Source of the DNA: Doryteuthis pealeii
Lineage: Eukaryota > Mollusca > Cephalopoda > Myopsida > Loliginidae
Direction of reading: 5' to 3'
Assembly: GCA_023376005.1 (NCBI GenBank)
Contig: CM042157.1
Span: 92,104,436 to 92,168,435, forward strand
DNA length: 64,000 nucleotides
Within the stretch, counting starts at the first letter, position 1, and the number at the start of each line of letters is the position of its first letter. A model generated the notes under the pieces. The model was not told the DNA's origin, searched no databases, and worked only from the letters and a program-made list of their open reading frames with translations. The translations under genes and the position numbers were made by a program. Of this stretch, positions 22,018 to 33,612 are shown in pieces.

Positions 22018-22180
22018 GGGGGGAGATCGTAGGTATACACTGCTGATGAGACTAATAAGGTTGAAACAGCTGTACGATGTTCCACACGTCGCACTTATGT
22101 TCGCCGAGTTCGCTTGTCATGATTATTTTCAATAATTATCGAATTTTATACAATATACGCCTTCATGGTAATTGCCTTCA
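22018..22180 (+). repeat. Hammerhead-containing repeat, 5'-truncated copy
   Basis: Shares 'taggtatac', 'tgctgatgagac', 'ggttgaaacagctgtacg' and a 3' body ('tgtcatgattattttcaata') with 22,350-22,580. It begins abruptly after a (TA)n and G-run and lacks the tRNA-like head of the second copy. Confidence 0.75.
22035..22085 (+). ncRNA. Candidate hammerhead ribozyme, copy 1
   Basis: CTGATGA at 22,043-22,049 and GAAA at 22,063-22,066 enclose a short stem II (GAC...GTT, one wobble). Stem III is the palindrome ACAGCTGT, followed by A and a predicted GTA^C cleavage site at 22,074/22,075. All core nucleotides are present. Stem I is weak (G-C and U-G pairs only). Confidence 0.55.
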
Positions 22181-22349
22181 AAAAATAAATAATAATATAC
22201 TTACTTAACAATGCTCAAAAGCAAATGATCTAATACTATTATCCTTCGCCTGATCAAGGTCTAATTTGCGATTCTCTAAATGCTCACTGTGATAAGTTCT
22301 GTATAGTAGTGGCCTTTTACCATTGGCAAGTTAATTTGGCGTATTTCGT

Positions 22350-22580
22350 GTGCGACGTGCCGATGGCCCAGGGGTAGAGTCACTGACTTGCGTGCTGGGT
22401 TCTCCGGTTCGATCTTGTCGGAGAGGATTGTAGGTATACCTGCTGATGAGACAATAAGGTTGAAACAGCTGTACGGTGGTTCACACGTCACACGTTCTTC
22501 GCCGAGAATCGCCTGTCATGATTATTTTCAATAATTATTGAATTTTATCGATATTCGATTGTAATTCCCTTCAAATATAT
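22350..22580 (+). mobile_element. tRNA-headed SINE or retrozyme-like repeat with hammerhead core
   Basis: A tRNA-like head, with A-box-like TGGCCCAGGGGTAGAG (about 22,364) and B-box-like CCGGTTCGATC (about 22,404), is followed within 30 bp by the hammerhead motif. A tail shared with 22,018-22,180 ends in (TA)n. tRNA head plus body is SINE layout; the embedded ribozyme core is unusual for a SINE. The head could instead be an independent insertion. Confidence 0.65.
22435..22484 (+). ncRNA. Candidate hammerhead ribozyme, copy 2
   Basis: CTGATGA at 22,443-22,449, GAAA at 22,462-22,465, stem III ACAGCTGT, and predicted cleavage GTA^C at 22,473/22,474. Stem II is GAC/GTT with a 6-nt loop. Conservation of the core between this copy and copy 1, while flanking bases vary, supports it. 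Confidence 0.58.
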
Positions 22581-22715
22581 ATATATAATATATATATATA
22601 TATATTATATATATTTGTGAATAAAAAGGCCTTAAATACCAAGGGTATCGTGGTTATGGACCATTTCCACTCGTGGGTATCTAGGCCCGCTAGCTTCTTC
22701 AGACCACGTAATATA

Positions 22716-22756
<41 letters not shown>

Positions 22757-22780
22757 TTTCGGCATAAAGATCTCTTCGTC
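22575..22780. repeat. (TA)n tracts around a short unique insert
   Basis: Two (TA)n tracts bracket about 110 bp of unique sequence (22,615-22,705). The second is followed by a 'tatttcggcataaagatc' block, a degenerate relative of hammerhead-type repeat ends. Confidence 0.7.
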
Positions 22781-24380
22781 AGATCCTAGCCACAGGTTAA
22801 CAGCGCCAGGACTCCTGCTTTTTGAAATCTTTTCCTCATTAATTCCTTTTTCACCCTGACGCTACAAGAAGGAAGAATCGCCAAATATAATGGGGTTAAA
22901 AAAGAAAACTGCGAACGCGCACCAAGAAATAACCAGTGACCTTAAACTAGGTATACCAAAATTGGCGTAAAACCGCGTTTTTGACGAAATGAAAACAGAA
23001 ATAATTTATCAAATAATCATGGAATTATCGGATTTTAAATGAAAATTTCAGTGTTGATTTACATGAATGACTTTATAATGCAATTTTTATTTATTTTAAA
23101 CTTTCCTCATTTTCTTTCAGGTCAATTAATTTTTAACCCTCCCCCTTATTTTGGGGCGTAAAATCTCGGGAGTTTGATATTATAAGTATATAAAAATTTA
23201 AAAAAAAAAAAGAAAAAAAAAAAATAAAAGACGAGTTGTGGAATAGAAAAAAAATCCTAGGAGAATATTCTATGAGAATAAGTACCGAAATAGAAACTAA
23301 AATGTTAAACAAGTAAATAATTTTTTGAGATTCTTTTTACTTATTTCGATAATTATTTATTGGCTAATTATCTTATAAAAGAAAAATTTTATATATCGAT
23401 ATTTTTTCTGCTTAAAGTGGGATGGCCTAATTTGCAACAGAAGTTTTTTCTCCAAAACTTATACTTTGTTTGACGAAAATAAGGTTTGCATTAAATAGAT
23501 ATTTATTTCTAGCATCTAAAGTATAACATTTAAAACATTAACACAGAAATTTTCATTTTAAAGGATTCTTATATATTAATTTTTCATAGGCAAATACTTA
23601 TTAAAGTTTTTGAAATAAAATAACTGAGATTATAAATTCATTAATTGATAATTATTACTTAATTTCATTAAAATTGGATAATTCTGATTTTTGATTATTT
23701 TAAAAATCACTAAGTTACATAAATTTGTAACACGCCATTTTTCAAACATCGTTTAAGGCCGAACGGATTGAAATTCATCAAAAATCGTTTTAAATGTATT
23801 AAAAGAATTAAATGTGTAATATTTTTGCTTTTTATTCGATGGTATTATGTTTACTACTTTCAATTTTAGACAAAAGTTTGACCTTAAAAATCGATTTAAT
23901 TAATCTTAATTCGTTTTCTTTTTAAAAAGCAGACGATTTTGGTTCCTACCCTTTGTCCGCTTTGAGTATTATTAACTCGCGCTGAAGGATTTATTATTAT
24001 TTTAATTGTTTTGGTGGATTTCTGGAATGCTGCTGTGCTGCTGCGGGTCATGGTGGTCCGCAGTTGTGTTTTTTAGTCATCCACCACTTGCAGCTATTGG
24101 TTTCTTAGTAATTGTGTTGCTGCTGTTGATTTTTGGACATCGTTGAGGTTCTTTGGATGTTGTCTTAAACGGGGAACAATCAGTTTCTGCTGCTTTGATA
24201 AAATCGAGCTGTTTTACCAAGGGCTGTTAAAATCGGTCGGAACCATCCTATTGGTGTTGCGAAATGGACGTTGATTGGTTGGAGAAATATTTTATACCCT
24301 TTTTTATTACCCGTTAGTCCTAGAAATGGGTTGGTGGAAGCTGGTCACAATTGTGGCTTCATTTTGCATATAGGCGATAA
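22781..24380. other. AT-rich intergenic stretch, no gene seen
   Basis: Runs of A/T with no open frame showing family motifs on either strand. No repeat terminus recognised. Confidence 0.5.
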
Positions 24381-24494
24381 CTCTAACGTCACATTCGTTG
24401 GGTTATAAAAGGAGTTCCGAGAGGTTACGAAATATAAATAAAGCATATAGAAAGATCAAATATTGTAAATATTTGCAAATACATTCTTTCTCTA

Positions 24495-24533
<39 letters not shown>

Positions 24534-24905
24534 CTTCTCTCTCTCTCTCTCTCTTCTCCTGCGTCTAGTAGTGATTTTTATGTGGCTTTGTTCGTCATAG
24601 AGCAAATCACATGTCTGTATTACCATGCCCACCACGTGGTACGGATTAGGCCAAGGCCTATTAATGGTGGGACACAACGACTGAAGCTCGTGGTGCGGGT
24701 GCAAAAAATGCGTGGATCGTCGGCATTCCCCTCAGGGGGCGCCTCAGGCAGTGGGCAATAAACCCAGCCGTGCCCCTTTAATCGAGGGGGGCAGGTGGTT
24801 GCTTGGAGGATGGCCCCTGGGATCAACGCGTTTAATTTATTAATAGACACAGGCCCGAGCAAAACATTCTTCACCTGCGGGTTTAGAATTTCTTGTTGAA
24901 GAAAT
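24381..24905 (+). other. Possible degenerate retroelement remnant with TATA-like site and (CT)n tract
   Basis: A 'gggttataaaagg' TATA-like site is at 24,399-24,412, followed by 'aataaa' near 24,440 and a (CT)n tract at 24,498-24,560. Next comes a GC-richer block (24,600-24,890) whose plus strand ends with NLLIDTGPSKTFF, resembling a retroviral-type aspartic protease DTG loop. LTR plus protease remnant is one reading. No terminal repeats or target duplication were found, so this is tentative. Confidence 0.3.
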
Positions 24906-24949
24906 CAATAATAATACATGATTTTGAAAAGTCATCAGAAAAAAGAGAG

Positions 24950-27260
24950 AGATTCAAATTCAACCAAGGAAATTGTAACCTCAAGCAGCAGAGTCCAAGA
25001 ATTAAAATTTATTATATGTGATTTTATGGTCAAAAATCCAACCAGAAGATTGTAACCATCAGCCAAAAGAGTCAAGGAATTAAATTATTATATTATGTTT
25101 TATGTCAAATTCCAACCAAGAAATTGTACATCAGCAGCAGAGTCAAGGAATTAAAATATTATATTATGATTTTAATGTCAAAATTCAACCAAGGAATTGT
25201 ACATCAGCAGCAGAGCCAAGGAATTAAATTATTATATTAATGATTATGTCAAAGATTCCAACCAAGAAATTGTACCATCAGCAGCAGATGCCAAGGAATT
25301 AAATTTATTATATTATGATTTTATGTCAAATCCAACCAAGAAATTGGTAACCATCAGCAGCAGAGTCCCAAGGAATTAAATATTATATTATGATTTTATG
25401 TCAAAATTCCAAACCAAGAGAATTGTACCATCATGCAGCAGAGTCCAAGGAATTAAATTATTATATGTATGATTTTATGTCAAAATTCCAACCAAGAAAT
25501 GTAACCATCAAGCAGAGAGTCCAAAGGAATTAATTTATTATATTATGATTTATATGTCAAAATTCAACCAAGAAATGTACCATCAGCAGCAGAGTCCAAG
25601 GAATAAATTATTATGTTATGATTTTTATGTCAAAATTCGCAACAAGAAATTGTACACAGCAGCAGAGTCCAAGGAATTAATTCATTATCATTATATGTAT
25701 TTTATGTCAAAATTCCAAACCAAGAAATTGTCCATCAGCAGCAGAGTCCAAGGAATTAAATTATATATATTAATGATTCAAATTTCCACCAGTTCACATG
25801 CATCAAGAATTTAATTGATTTACCAAATCACCAAAGAAAATTGTACATCAGCACCAGATCAAGGAATGTAATCCTATAGTAATGATTATTTCCAAAAAGT
25901 CCTCAGAGAGTCTTAATTATTATGATTTGTTTATGTCAAAGTTCCAACCAAGAAATTGTTACATCAGCAGCAGGTCCAAGGATTAGATTATTATATTATG
26001 ATTTCATGTAAATTCCCAACGCAGAAGACATTGATCAATAGCAGCAGAGTCCAAGAATTAAATATATATTAAATGAATTTTATGTCAAAATTCCAACCAA
26101 GAATTGTACCATCAGCAGCAGAGTCCAAGATAAATTATTAATATGAATTTATGTCAAAATTCCAACCAAGAAATTGTAACCAAATCAGCAGCAGAGCCCA
26201 AGGAAAGTTAAATTATTAATATTATGATTTATGTCAAAATCCAACTCAAGAAATGTACCATCAGCAGCAGAGTCCAAGAATTAAATTATATATATTAGAT
26301 TATGTCCAAAATTCCAAACCAAGAAATTGTACCATCAGCAGAGGTCAAGGAATTAAATTTTTTATATAATATTTTATGTCAAAATTCCACCAGAAATTGT
26401 AACCATCAGCGCCAGAGCCAAGAATTTTAGTCTTGATTTATTCAAAATGTCCAAAAACTATTTGACATCAAGGAAACCGAATTAATTATTATTGATTTAA
26501 ATCAAAATCAAGCAAGAATTAGTAATGTAGCGCTAGTGCAATGGATAATATTAGTGGATAGTTTATGTCAAAATCCAATCGGTAAGTACCATGGCAGCTT
26601 GGGTGTAAGAAAAGTCGACTGGATTTATGCTCTTGTCAAACCAACAAGAAATGAACACAGCAGAGTCGGAAAAATAGAGTAAATATGTCAAATCCGCAGA
26701 CAAGAAGTTATATCCATCAGAGGAGAGACCAGGAATTAAAACACCTATATTTGATGTTGCATATATGTCATCCAACCAGAAATTGCTACATCACAGCAGA
26801 GTAAGGAATCTATTCAGCCATCAATAGCTGTAGATTATAAGAAAAAAGTTAAATTGTTGCAGCCATCAGCTTAATGATGAAGGTTGCGGAATTAAATGAT
26901 AATGCTCATTGAGATTATCAGTTTATGCATATTGTATAGACGCGGCGGAAGTTCTACTCATCAGACAGCAGTAGTCGCAAGCGAATAATGATTATTTGAT
27001 TTTGCATGATCGCATAAAAGAATTCAACCAAAAATTTCGTACCATCACCATCGCAGCGTTCCGCATTAAATTAATAGATAATGATTATTCAAAAGTCAGC
27101 CTTTCTCGCTGGAGACGTCCAAGGAATTAATTATTAATATTTATTCATCCAACTTCAAATTTACAGCAGCAAAGATTTGCCTCAAGGAAATTAATACATT
27201 GTCACGATGTTATTCAAAATCCAATTTACCATGCAGAAGCGTACCAAGAACTAATCTATC
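24950..27260. repeat. Satellite of about 75 bp, roughly 30 copies, increasingly degraded rightward
   Basis: The consensus contains 'accaagaaattgtaccatca', 'gcagcagagtccaaggaatt' and 'attatgattttatgtcaaaa'. Copies from 25,050 to 26,350 are clear but differ by many 1-2 base indels. From about 26,400 the unit becomes hard to follow and it fades out by 27,260-27,400. No protein is encoded. The gradient may be real edge decay or unpolished read sequence. Confidence 0.88.
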
Positions 27261-28790
27261 TACTATTTCGTCTATCTTTCAAATAATTTCCTTCACAAGC
27301 AAACTTACATCACACGAGTCCAATTATGCATTATTTTTTGCAATTCGAATGAACTACGAATGGATGCCTATTTTCAAAGTAGTATGAACAAAGGAATTAA
27401 ATTGCAACTGAGTTAGTCATACATGCTATATGATCATCGTTACATGGGGTTTTGAACCGTCACTGTCTTGTAAAAAGAACAAATGAATGAAGGCGAAGAA
27501 AGAGTTAAAAGAAGGGAGAAAACTACAAAGCACACCTTTGTTAATCATGTACAAGATTCACAGTGTGTCAGCCACTCTATGTATATAAATTAAGTAACTC
27601 ACACGTCTAAAGGATACTCGATTTGATATCTCGACAGTTGCTTTATCGGACCGAGTCTACTTCGACAAAGATCGACGAATGGTTCCGCCCTGTAAGGATA
27701 AATATTCGTTTCACTAGGCTCCAGCTTAAAGAAAATACAAATGAGTGGGGCTACCAATCTAAACCAAACTTTTATTAGAAAAGTTTTCCCAAGAATCTTA
27801 AATTTTAAACTTAAGCAGATCCTATCTCTAGTTCTTTCTTATATTAGCTTAAAAAATACAGTCACTTGCCTGATGATAATTAGTTTTTACGGTCTTTTAA
27901 ATGTTTGAATACTTTTATTAATATTGACATCAAACAGCCCATACTTAACACCATATGTACAATAAAATGACTTGAATAATTTTTGTATAATTTTCATTGG
28001 CATTTTATGATGCTTATATAACTTTAGCATATTCCCATTTCAAACAGTGAGACAAACGCAGAAACATTTTCTTACCAAGTTACAACAAATAAGTTTTACA
28101 GCTCATATCAACTAAAATATGTTTTGGCAGATTTGAAAATGTGGTAATTTTGCCTTTTTCATCATCATAGAATTGTCTGGGGGTTTTTTTTTTGTTTGTT
28201 TTTGTTTTGTTTTAAAAGAGAATTTTCTAGTCATCATTTACATAACAAACAAACGCCTTTATGATTAAACACATTCCTCATTGTGGGACTCACATATTTT
28301 TTTTTTCAGAATTTTTTTTTGCACCGTTTTTCTGTTAAGCTCTATGCTAATCCTTTTTTCTTATTGTTATAGGTGATATACCCTATTGACCAATGGAGGC
28401 GCCGACGGGGTTACTATAAGTAACAGGGATAATTGTGGCTTGGCAGTAAGCCAATGCGAGTAAGCCAATGCCTCTATGTCGGACGTAATTCCACTTATCT
28501 CTATTGTTATTGTCTACTTTCTGTTAATACATTTTTCTACATTGTTTACCCGTCGTTTCGTCTTATTTGACCCCTTAAAAACTCACAACACTATTAAATG
28601 GTTGTTTTGGTAAATGCTAAAATATTGGCTTATGTTTTTTGCTGAAAATCTTTCATGCAGCCTCCTCTTATAGTTCTTTTAATTGGTAATATTCTAATAT
28701 TGCTATTGTATTTTTTTGTAATAAATTTGAACTGCACATTTCTTTACTTACTTAATTGGTCTTTTTCATAGGTATTCCTCAGCAATACTA
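27261..28790. other. Intergenic, no gene recognised
   Basis: AT-rich. A block at 28,373-28,600 starts TG and ends ACA like a solo LTR but has no matching flanking duplication. Otherwise nothing is supported. Confidence 0.45.
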
Positions 28791-28799
28791 AGAAAACTG

Positions 28800-29400
28800 T
28801 ATCATGTTAAGAGAGTTCATTATCATCAAAGCCGCAAGAAGGCACTTCAGACACATATGAGCAAATCTAAAATCCCATATACAGATCGAAACCACCATAA
28901 ACAAATTTATATAGCAAATGGCAGAATCATGGGACAATCTGACTCAAAACAAGCTCCATGAAATACAAGAAGTTATTGGAGAGTGGCGACGGGCCACAGA
29001 AGTATTAGAAGAGAAGAAGTAATACTCGCCAGATTGCGTATTAGGCACACCCACATTACCCATTCGTACCTGTTTAAAGGGGAGGATGCCCCAGTGTGCC
29101 CAACAATGCAAAGTACAACTTACAACCAAGCATATCCTTCTAAATTGTAACAGACTTAAACATATCCGCGCAAATTACTATCAAGCTAGAAACCTGAAAG
29201 ACATCTTCAAGAATACAAACCCTGAAAAAATTTTAAATTTTATTAAAAAAAGCAACCTTTTCAACAAAATATAACAGAACATAACCAATTATCTCCATAG
29301 AACACTACTTTAAAGTTGAAATCCAAAATAACCTTTTGCATTAAATGACCCACAGAGGTTGATATGCCGTTAAACAAAACTCAAACTCAAACTCAAGGCA
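28800..29400 (+). mobile_element. 3' end of a Jockey/I/R1-like LINE
   Basis: The plus strand encodes, across one frame shift near 29,030, the C-terminal region typical of LINE ORF2: a WRRATEVLEE segment, a basic R-I-x-H-T-H-I-T segment, a cysteine cluster (C-Q-Q-C) and LTTKHILLNCNRLKHIRANY, ending NLFNKI at 29,271. After about 90 bp of 3' UTR the element ends in an 'aaactcaaactcaaactcaa' short tandem tail (29,376-29,398), as LINE 3' ends do. It is a 5'-truncated, inactive copy. Confidence 0.75.
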
Positions 29401-30200
29401 TCCTGAACAGCATGGGTTCATTTAAATTTTCTCACAACATCCATGGCAATTGGCCATTGCACTTGGTAAATCATCTAGACTACGTCAAGTGTCTACACAA
29501 AGAGCTGATGAATGTAAGATTTTGCTGGTTGGCCAATGTTAGTTTGTCCACGTGTAGAAGTCCATAGGAGAATGTCTCTAATGAGTTCGTCCTTACTTCT
29601 CTAGAAGAGCCCAAGTCTTTCTTAATTTTGATAGTTTGTTTTGGTTGTGTGGTGTGTATGTGTGTGTGTGTGTGTGTATTTGTGGGTGTATGTATTCGTG
29701 TGTGTGAAGAAAGCACACATATAAATAATAACTATTTTCCAGTAAAAGAATTTATTTATAAATATTTCCATTTATAAAAGTTGAAAAGATGTACTAGGTT
29801 TTTTCATGCTAAAGTTGGATTGTTTTAACATTTTTATCTAAAATGCAATACATTTCTTTTATATAAGATATTAAATTTTAAATATACTAAAGCAAATATC
29901 ATTGTCACAATTTAAACATTCATTATAGTGCTAGAATATTGTGTTTTGATTTTCAATGCTCTTCAGGTCCTGCAAATTTTTCTTTGGAATATAGTGTTCA
30001 TAAAGATGCATATCATTTCTGAGTATTAAAAATTATAGAGGATTGAGTAATAGCGTTTTGTTGATTTTTGTATATGTCTTCTTAAAACGCATAGCAGTAG
30101 ACTCGTTCGTTCAACTCGTTGTACCATCTGGCAGAACACCAGCCACACTTGTACGGCCTGAAAAAAAATTGAAAATGAGATTATTATTATTATTATTATT
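29401..30200. other. Intergenic with (TG)n and (TTA)n microsatellites
   Basis: A (TG)n tract with interruptions lies at 29,650-29,710 and (TTA)n at 30,178-30,200. No gene seen. Confidence 0.6.
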
Positions 30201-30502
30201 GGTACTCTATGAGGAAGTTCGTCCCGGTCCCTGCCTCCAAATTTGCTGTTCGGTGACGTATCAAATACCAACCCCAACTAGCGGTGTTACTTGAAAGAAA
30301 ACTACCAACTCAAATAACAACCCCAACTATCGTATCGGCCCTATTTGAGGGGGGGGGGTGTCTTAATTCTTGTTTATTTATTTTTTCCATTCGAAAGAAA
30401 AAAAACATTAAACCGTTTTTGTCGCGAATTCTAATTTTTCTTTTTTTTTGTCGTAATTCTTATTAATCGACAGTAAATAGATAGATAGATAAACAAAACG
30501 AT

Positions 30503-30534
<32 letters not shown>

Positions 30535-31449
30535 GTAAACACGCAACGATATAGATAGATAGATAGGTAAACACGCAACGATATAGATAGATAGATAGAT
30601 AAAACACAACGATATAGATAGATAGATAGATAAACACAACGATATAGATAGATAGATAGATAGATAGATATACACAACGATATAGATAGATAGATAGATA
30701 GATAAACACAACGATATAGATAGATAGATAGTAAACACAACATATAGATAGATAGATAGGTAAACACAACGATATAGATAGATAGATAGATAACACAACG
30801 ATATAGATAGATAGATAAACAAACAAATAGATAGATATGAACAAATGGAAATAGATAGATAGATAGATCTACTGAAAGAAAACAAATGTCACTTCGATGA
30901 ATTACAAGTAAAAGAAAAAATGTTTAAAAATTCAAAATATTTAGATATTCTTTTTTATTTAAACTAAAAACAAGACATTAAACAAACATGAATAAAAGAA
31001 CATCTGAAGTATTTAGATATTCTTTTATTAAAAAAAAATGTCAGGCTATTTTAATTTAAAAAAACTTTTTTTATGGTAAAACAGTCCGTTTTTGTTGTTG
31101 TTGTTGTTGTTTAAACTAAAACAAGACATTAAACAAACATGAATAAAAGAAAATCTGAGTATTTAGATAATCTTTTAAAAACTTTTTTTATGGTAAAACA
31201 GTCCGTTTTTTTTTGTTGTTGTTTAAACTACTTTTACTTGTAATTCATCGAAGAAGTGACATTGTTTTTCTTTCAGTAGATCTATCTATCTATCTATCTA
31301 TCTATTTCCATTTGTTCATATCTATCTATCTATATCGTTGTGTTTACCTATCTATCTATCTATCTATATCGTTGTGTATACCTATCTATCTATCTATATC
31401 GTTGTGTTTACCTATCTATCTATCTATCTATATCGTTGTGTTTACCTAT
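30201..31449. mobile_element. Foldback element on TATC/GATA repeats, left part
   Basis: Starts 'ggtactctatgaggaagttc' at 30,201, whose inverse ends at 43,455. A (GATA)n array with 'aaacacaacgata' punctuation runs 30,475-30,870. About 320 bp follow (30,911-31,236), containing two direct copies of 'aaacatgaataaaagaa'. Then the inverse ('ttacttgtaattcatcgaag' at 31,236) returns into (TATC)n up to the gypsy insertion site. The Leu-Ser-Ile-Tyr translations are repeat artefacts. No transposase is seen, so it would be non-autonomous. Confidence 0.75.
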
Positions 31450-31660
31450 TGAAATATGATGTCTTTTACAACTTTGTGTAAAAGATAAAAGATAGAGCGA
31501 GCGAAGACGATTTAAAAAACACAAACTTGCTTTTTATTCAAGTTCTATAAAATGTTAAACGCAGGCGACAGACACAGACGCCAGGTTAGTTGATCACGTG
31601 ATGTCTGCCTGATCCCAATGAGCTGAAATAAAGATGATGTAAGGGGGACAACTCATCACA
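31450..31660 (-). repeat. Gypsy 3' LTR
   Basis: 211 bp, TG...CA. On the minus strand it holds an AATAAA signal ('gaataaaaagcaag'). Its inner side carries a short purine-rich tract (GGTGGGA) as polypurine tract. Nearly identical to 42,295-42,505. Confidence 0.92.
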
Positions 31661-31776
31661 TCCCACCGGTCAAGGATTGTTCATTACAATTTTTATTTAT
31701 TTATAAATAATGAAGTCCTTAAATTTATTAGGGGTTTTTTTTGTTCTTGTAGGTCGCATTGTTTGTGTAGGCGTTG

Positions 31777-32710
31777 CTACTTGTTCCTCTCTGCTTGTAA
31801 ATGTCCGGGTTGGACTTGCTCTGTTGTTATGTTATTGTCTGTGTGGTGTATGTTATTGTGAGGGGATAGTGGTCTTACATTTATCCCTGGAGTTTGTGCA
31901 TTTTGTGTTTGTTCACTTTGTGGTCTAAATATTTCGTTAAGATGTCGCCTGTTGCGTCTTAACAATCGCCCACTACTTTGCATTTTAACAATGTAACTTC
32001 GTGGTTCGATGCATTTATCTACTACCGTTGCTGGTAGCCATGTATCGTCTTCCTGAAGGACGGAGACTTTGCTGCCTATTATTAGTTCAGGAAGATCTTT
32101 AACTAGATCTGTTGTAGTACTGTTGTTGTTTTCTACTGTTGATGCTTAGTTGTTCTCGATTTGATAATCCTTTTGTTTGTTTGTACTTAACAAGGTTGGT
32201 ATCCTTGTCGTATCTTCCTATTGTACAGGAATTTCTGCTGGTGATGGCAAATTAACTGTCAAGTGGTGTTGCTCTGAGATTTAGGAGGGCTAATTGGTAG
32301 TCTATCCTTGACTGTTTTGCCTTTTCCATGGTTCTTTTTACCGTCTGGACCATTCTTTCGATGAATCCATTCGATGGAGGGTACCTAGGGCTGGATGTGA
32401 TATGCGTGACTTCCCATTCTGTGGTGAAATTACGGAATTCATTAGATATGAAATATCTTGCATTGTCTGTATATAGACATTCTGGAATCCCGTGAACGGC
32501 GAAGACTGCTTTGAAGTATTCTATGCAGTTTGTACTCGTTACATAGTTCATTGTCTTTATAAAAGGCATTTTGCTGTATTGGTCGGCAATGAGTAAGCAT
32601 TGTTGGCCCTTAAACTCAAATATGTCGGCTGCTATATATTGAAAAGGCCTGGTTGCATGTTCCTTAATGATCATGGTTTCCTTGAGTTTTTTTCTTGATG
32701 CTCCTGGCAT
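31777..32710 (-). pseudogene. Gypsy integrase (core and C-terminal part)
   Basis: The retroviral-type integrase core reads in order AADIFEF (first Asp), YTDNARYF (second Asp) and SNGFIERMVQTVK (catalytic Glu), at 32,252-32,710. After a frame break the C-terminal tail with RLLRRNRRHLNEI follows at 31,777-31,983. Upstream, a C-D-I-C-Q remnant of the zinc-binding domain is visible near 32,715-32,760. The enzyme would insert element cDNA into the genome. It is broken by at least two frame shifts. Confidence 0.85.
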
Positions 32711-33186
32711 ATGTCACATGATCGTACACGATTTTCAATGTTCTCTACTTATTCCTTTCCAATATCCGTCTGTTTCTGGCCCTTAACTGGCATTTTTCTA
32801 TGCCTTGGTGTGCCTCATGGATTCTCTCCAGACTGTGTTCTTGCATGCTCTTGGGTATTACAATGCATCTGCCCTTAGTCACTAGTCCATCTTCTACTGA
32901 TAAGCAATCTTTCAGTGACCAGTACTCTTCTTATGATTCTAGGGGCTTGTCTGATGTTTTCTGGCCATCCGTTTATTATGACGAGCTTTAATATCTTAAG
33001 TTCGTCGTCACTTTCCGTGGCTTCTTGTAAATCACGCATGCTTCTGCTGCTGATATTCGAATTATGTGTATATTACTATCCAATTCTATTTCTTCACCTT
33101 GTGTTGGCTGTACTCTCGATAAGTAGTCTGGGATTTTCATTTCGGTCCCTGGCCGGTAAATTATTTTGTGTCATAAGGTTGCAGTC

Positions 33187-33399
33187 TTAGCAACATTCTT
33201 TGTAACGTGGGGGTGCTTGGGCGATATTTTTGCTTTGTATATTTTCCAGAGGTTTGTGATCAGATTCAATTTCAAACTCTTTCCCATATATATAGGTGTG
33301 AAATCTTTCACAACCAAATACCACCGCCAAGAGTTCCCTTTCAATGTTTGCATAGCGTGTTTCCGTGTCGGTTAATCTTTTTGCTAGCAAATGCAACAA
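33187..33399 (-). pseudogene. Gypsy RNase H domain
   Basis: Reads TETRYANIERELLAVVFG, then a YGKEFEIESDHKPLE segment, the signature of the RNase H domain that follows RT in Ty3/gypsy Pol. The catalytic Glu (in ERELLA) and Asp (in SDHKPL) are present. The frame closes soon after, probably through an indel. Confidence 0.85.
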
Positions 33400-33612
33400 T
33401 TTTGTTGTTGTTTATCAGCGTCGCACCGAGCCCTAGCATGCTGGAGTCTACTTGTATTGTTGTTTTTGGCATTTGGGTTAAAGTATGCTAAGCATAAATT
33501 TTCATGAATGCAATTTTTTAGTTTTGAAAAACCTTTTCATGTGTAGCGTTCCACTTGTACTCCGCGTCTTTTTTTAATAGTGCTCTCAATGGTGCTGTTT
33601 TTTGTGCTGAGT

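Noticed and set aside
22745..22795. Hammerhead ribozyme on the minus strand
   Set aside because: CTGACGA and GAAA are present, but the intervening segment does not form a stem II with a closing G-C pair.
24492..24874. Minus-strand protein-coding genes in the GC-richer block
   Set aside because: Partly (CT)n translation and partly antisense to a possible retroelement protease remnant; no family motif on the minus strand.
24950..27260. CRISPR-like array
   Set aside because: The whole 75-bp unit repeats, with no unique spacers, in eukaryotic DNA.
28373..28600. Solo LTR
   Set aside because: It starts TG and ends ACA, but the flanking five bases (atagg and ctatt) do not match and no second copy is in the window.
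30408..31452. Long open frames rich in LSIYLSIY
   Set aside because: They are all-frame translations of TATC/GATA microsatellites; the same occurs at 42,539-43,165.
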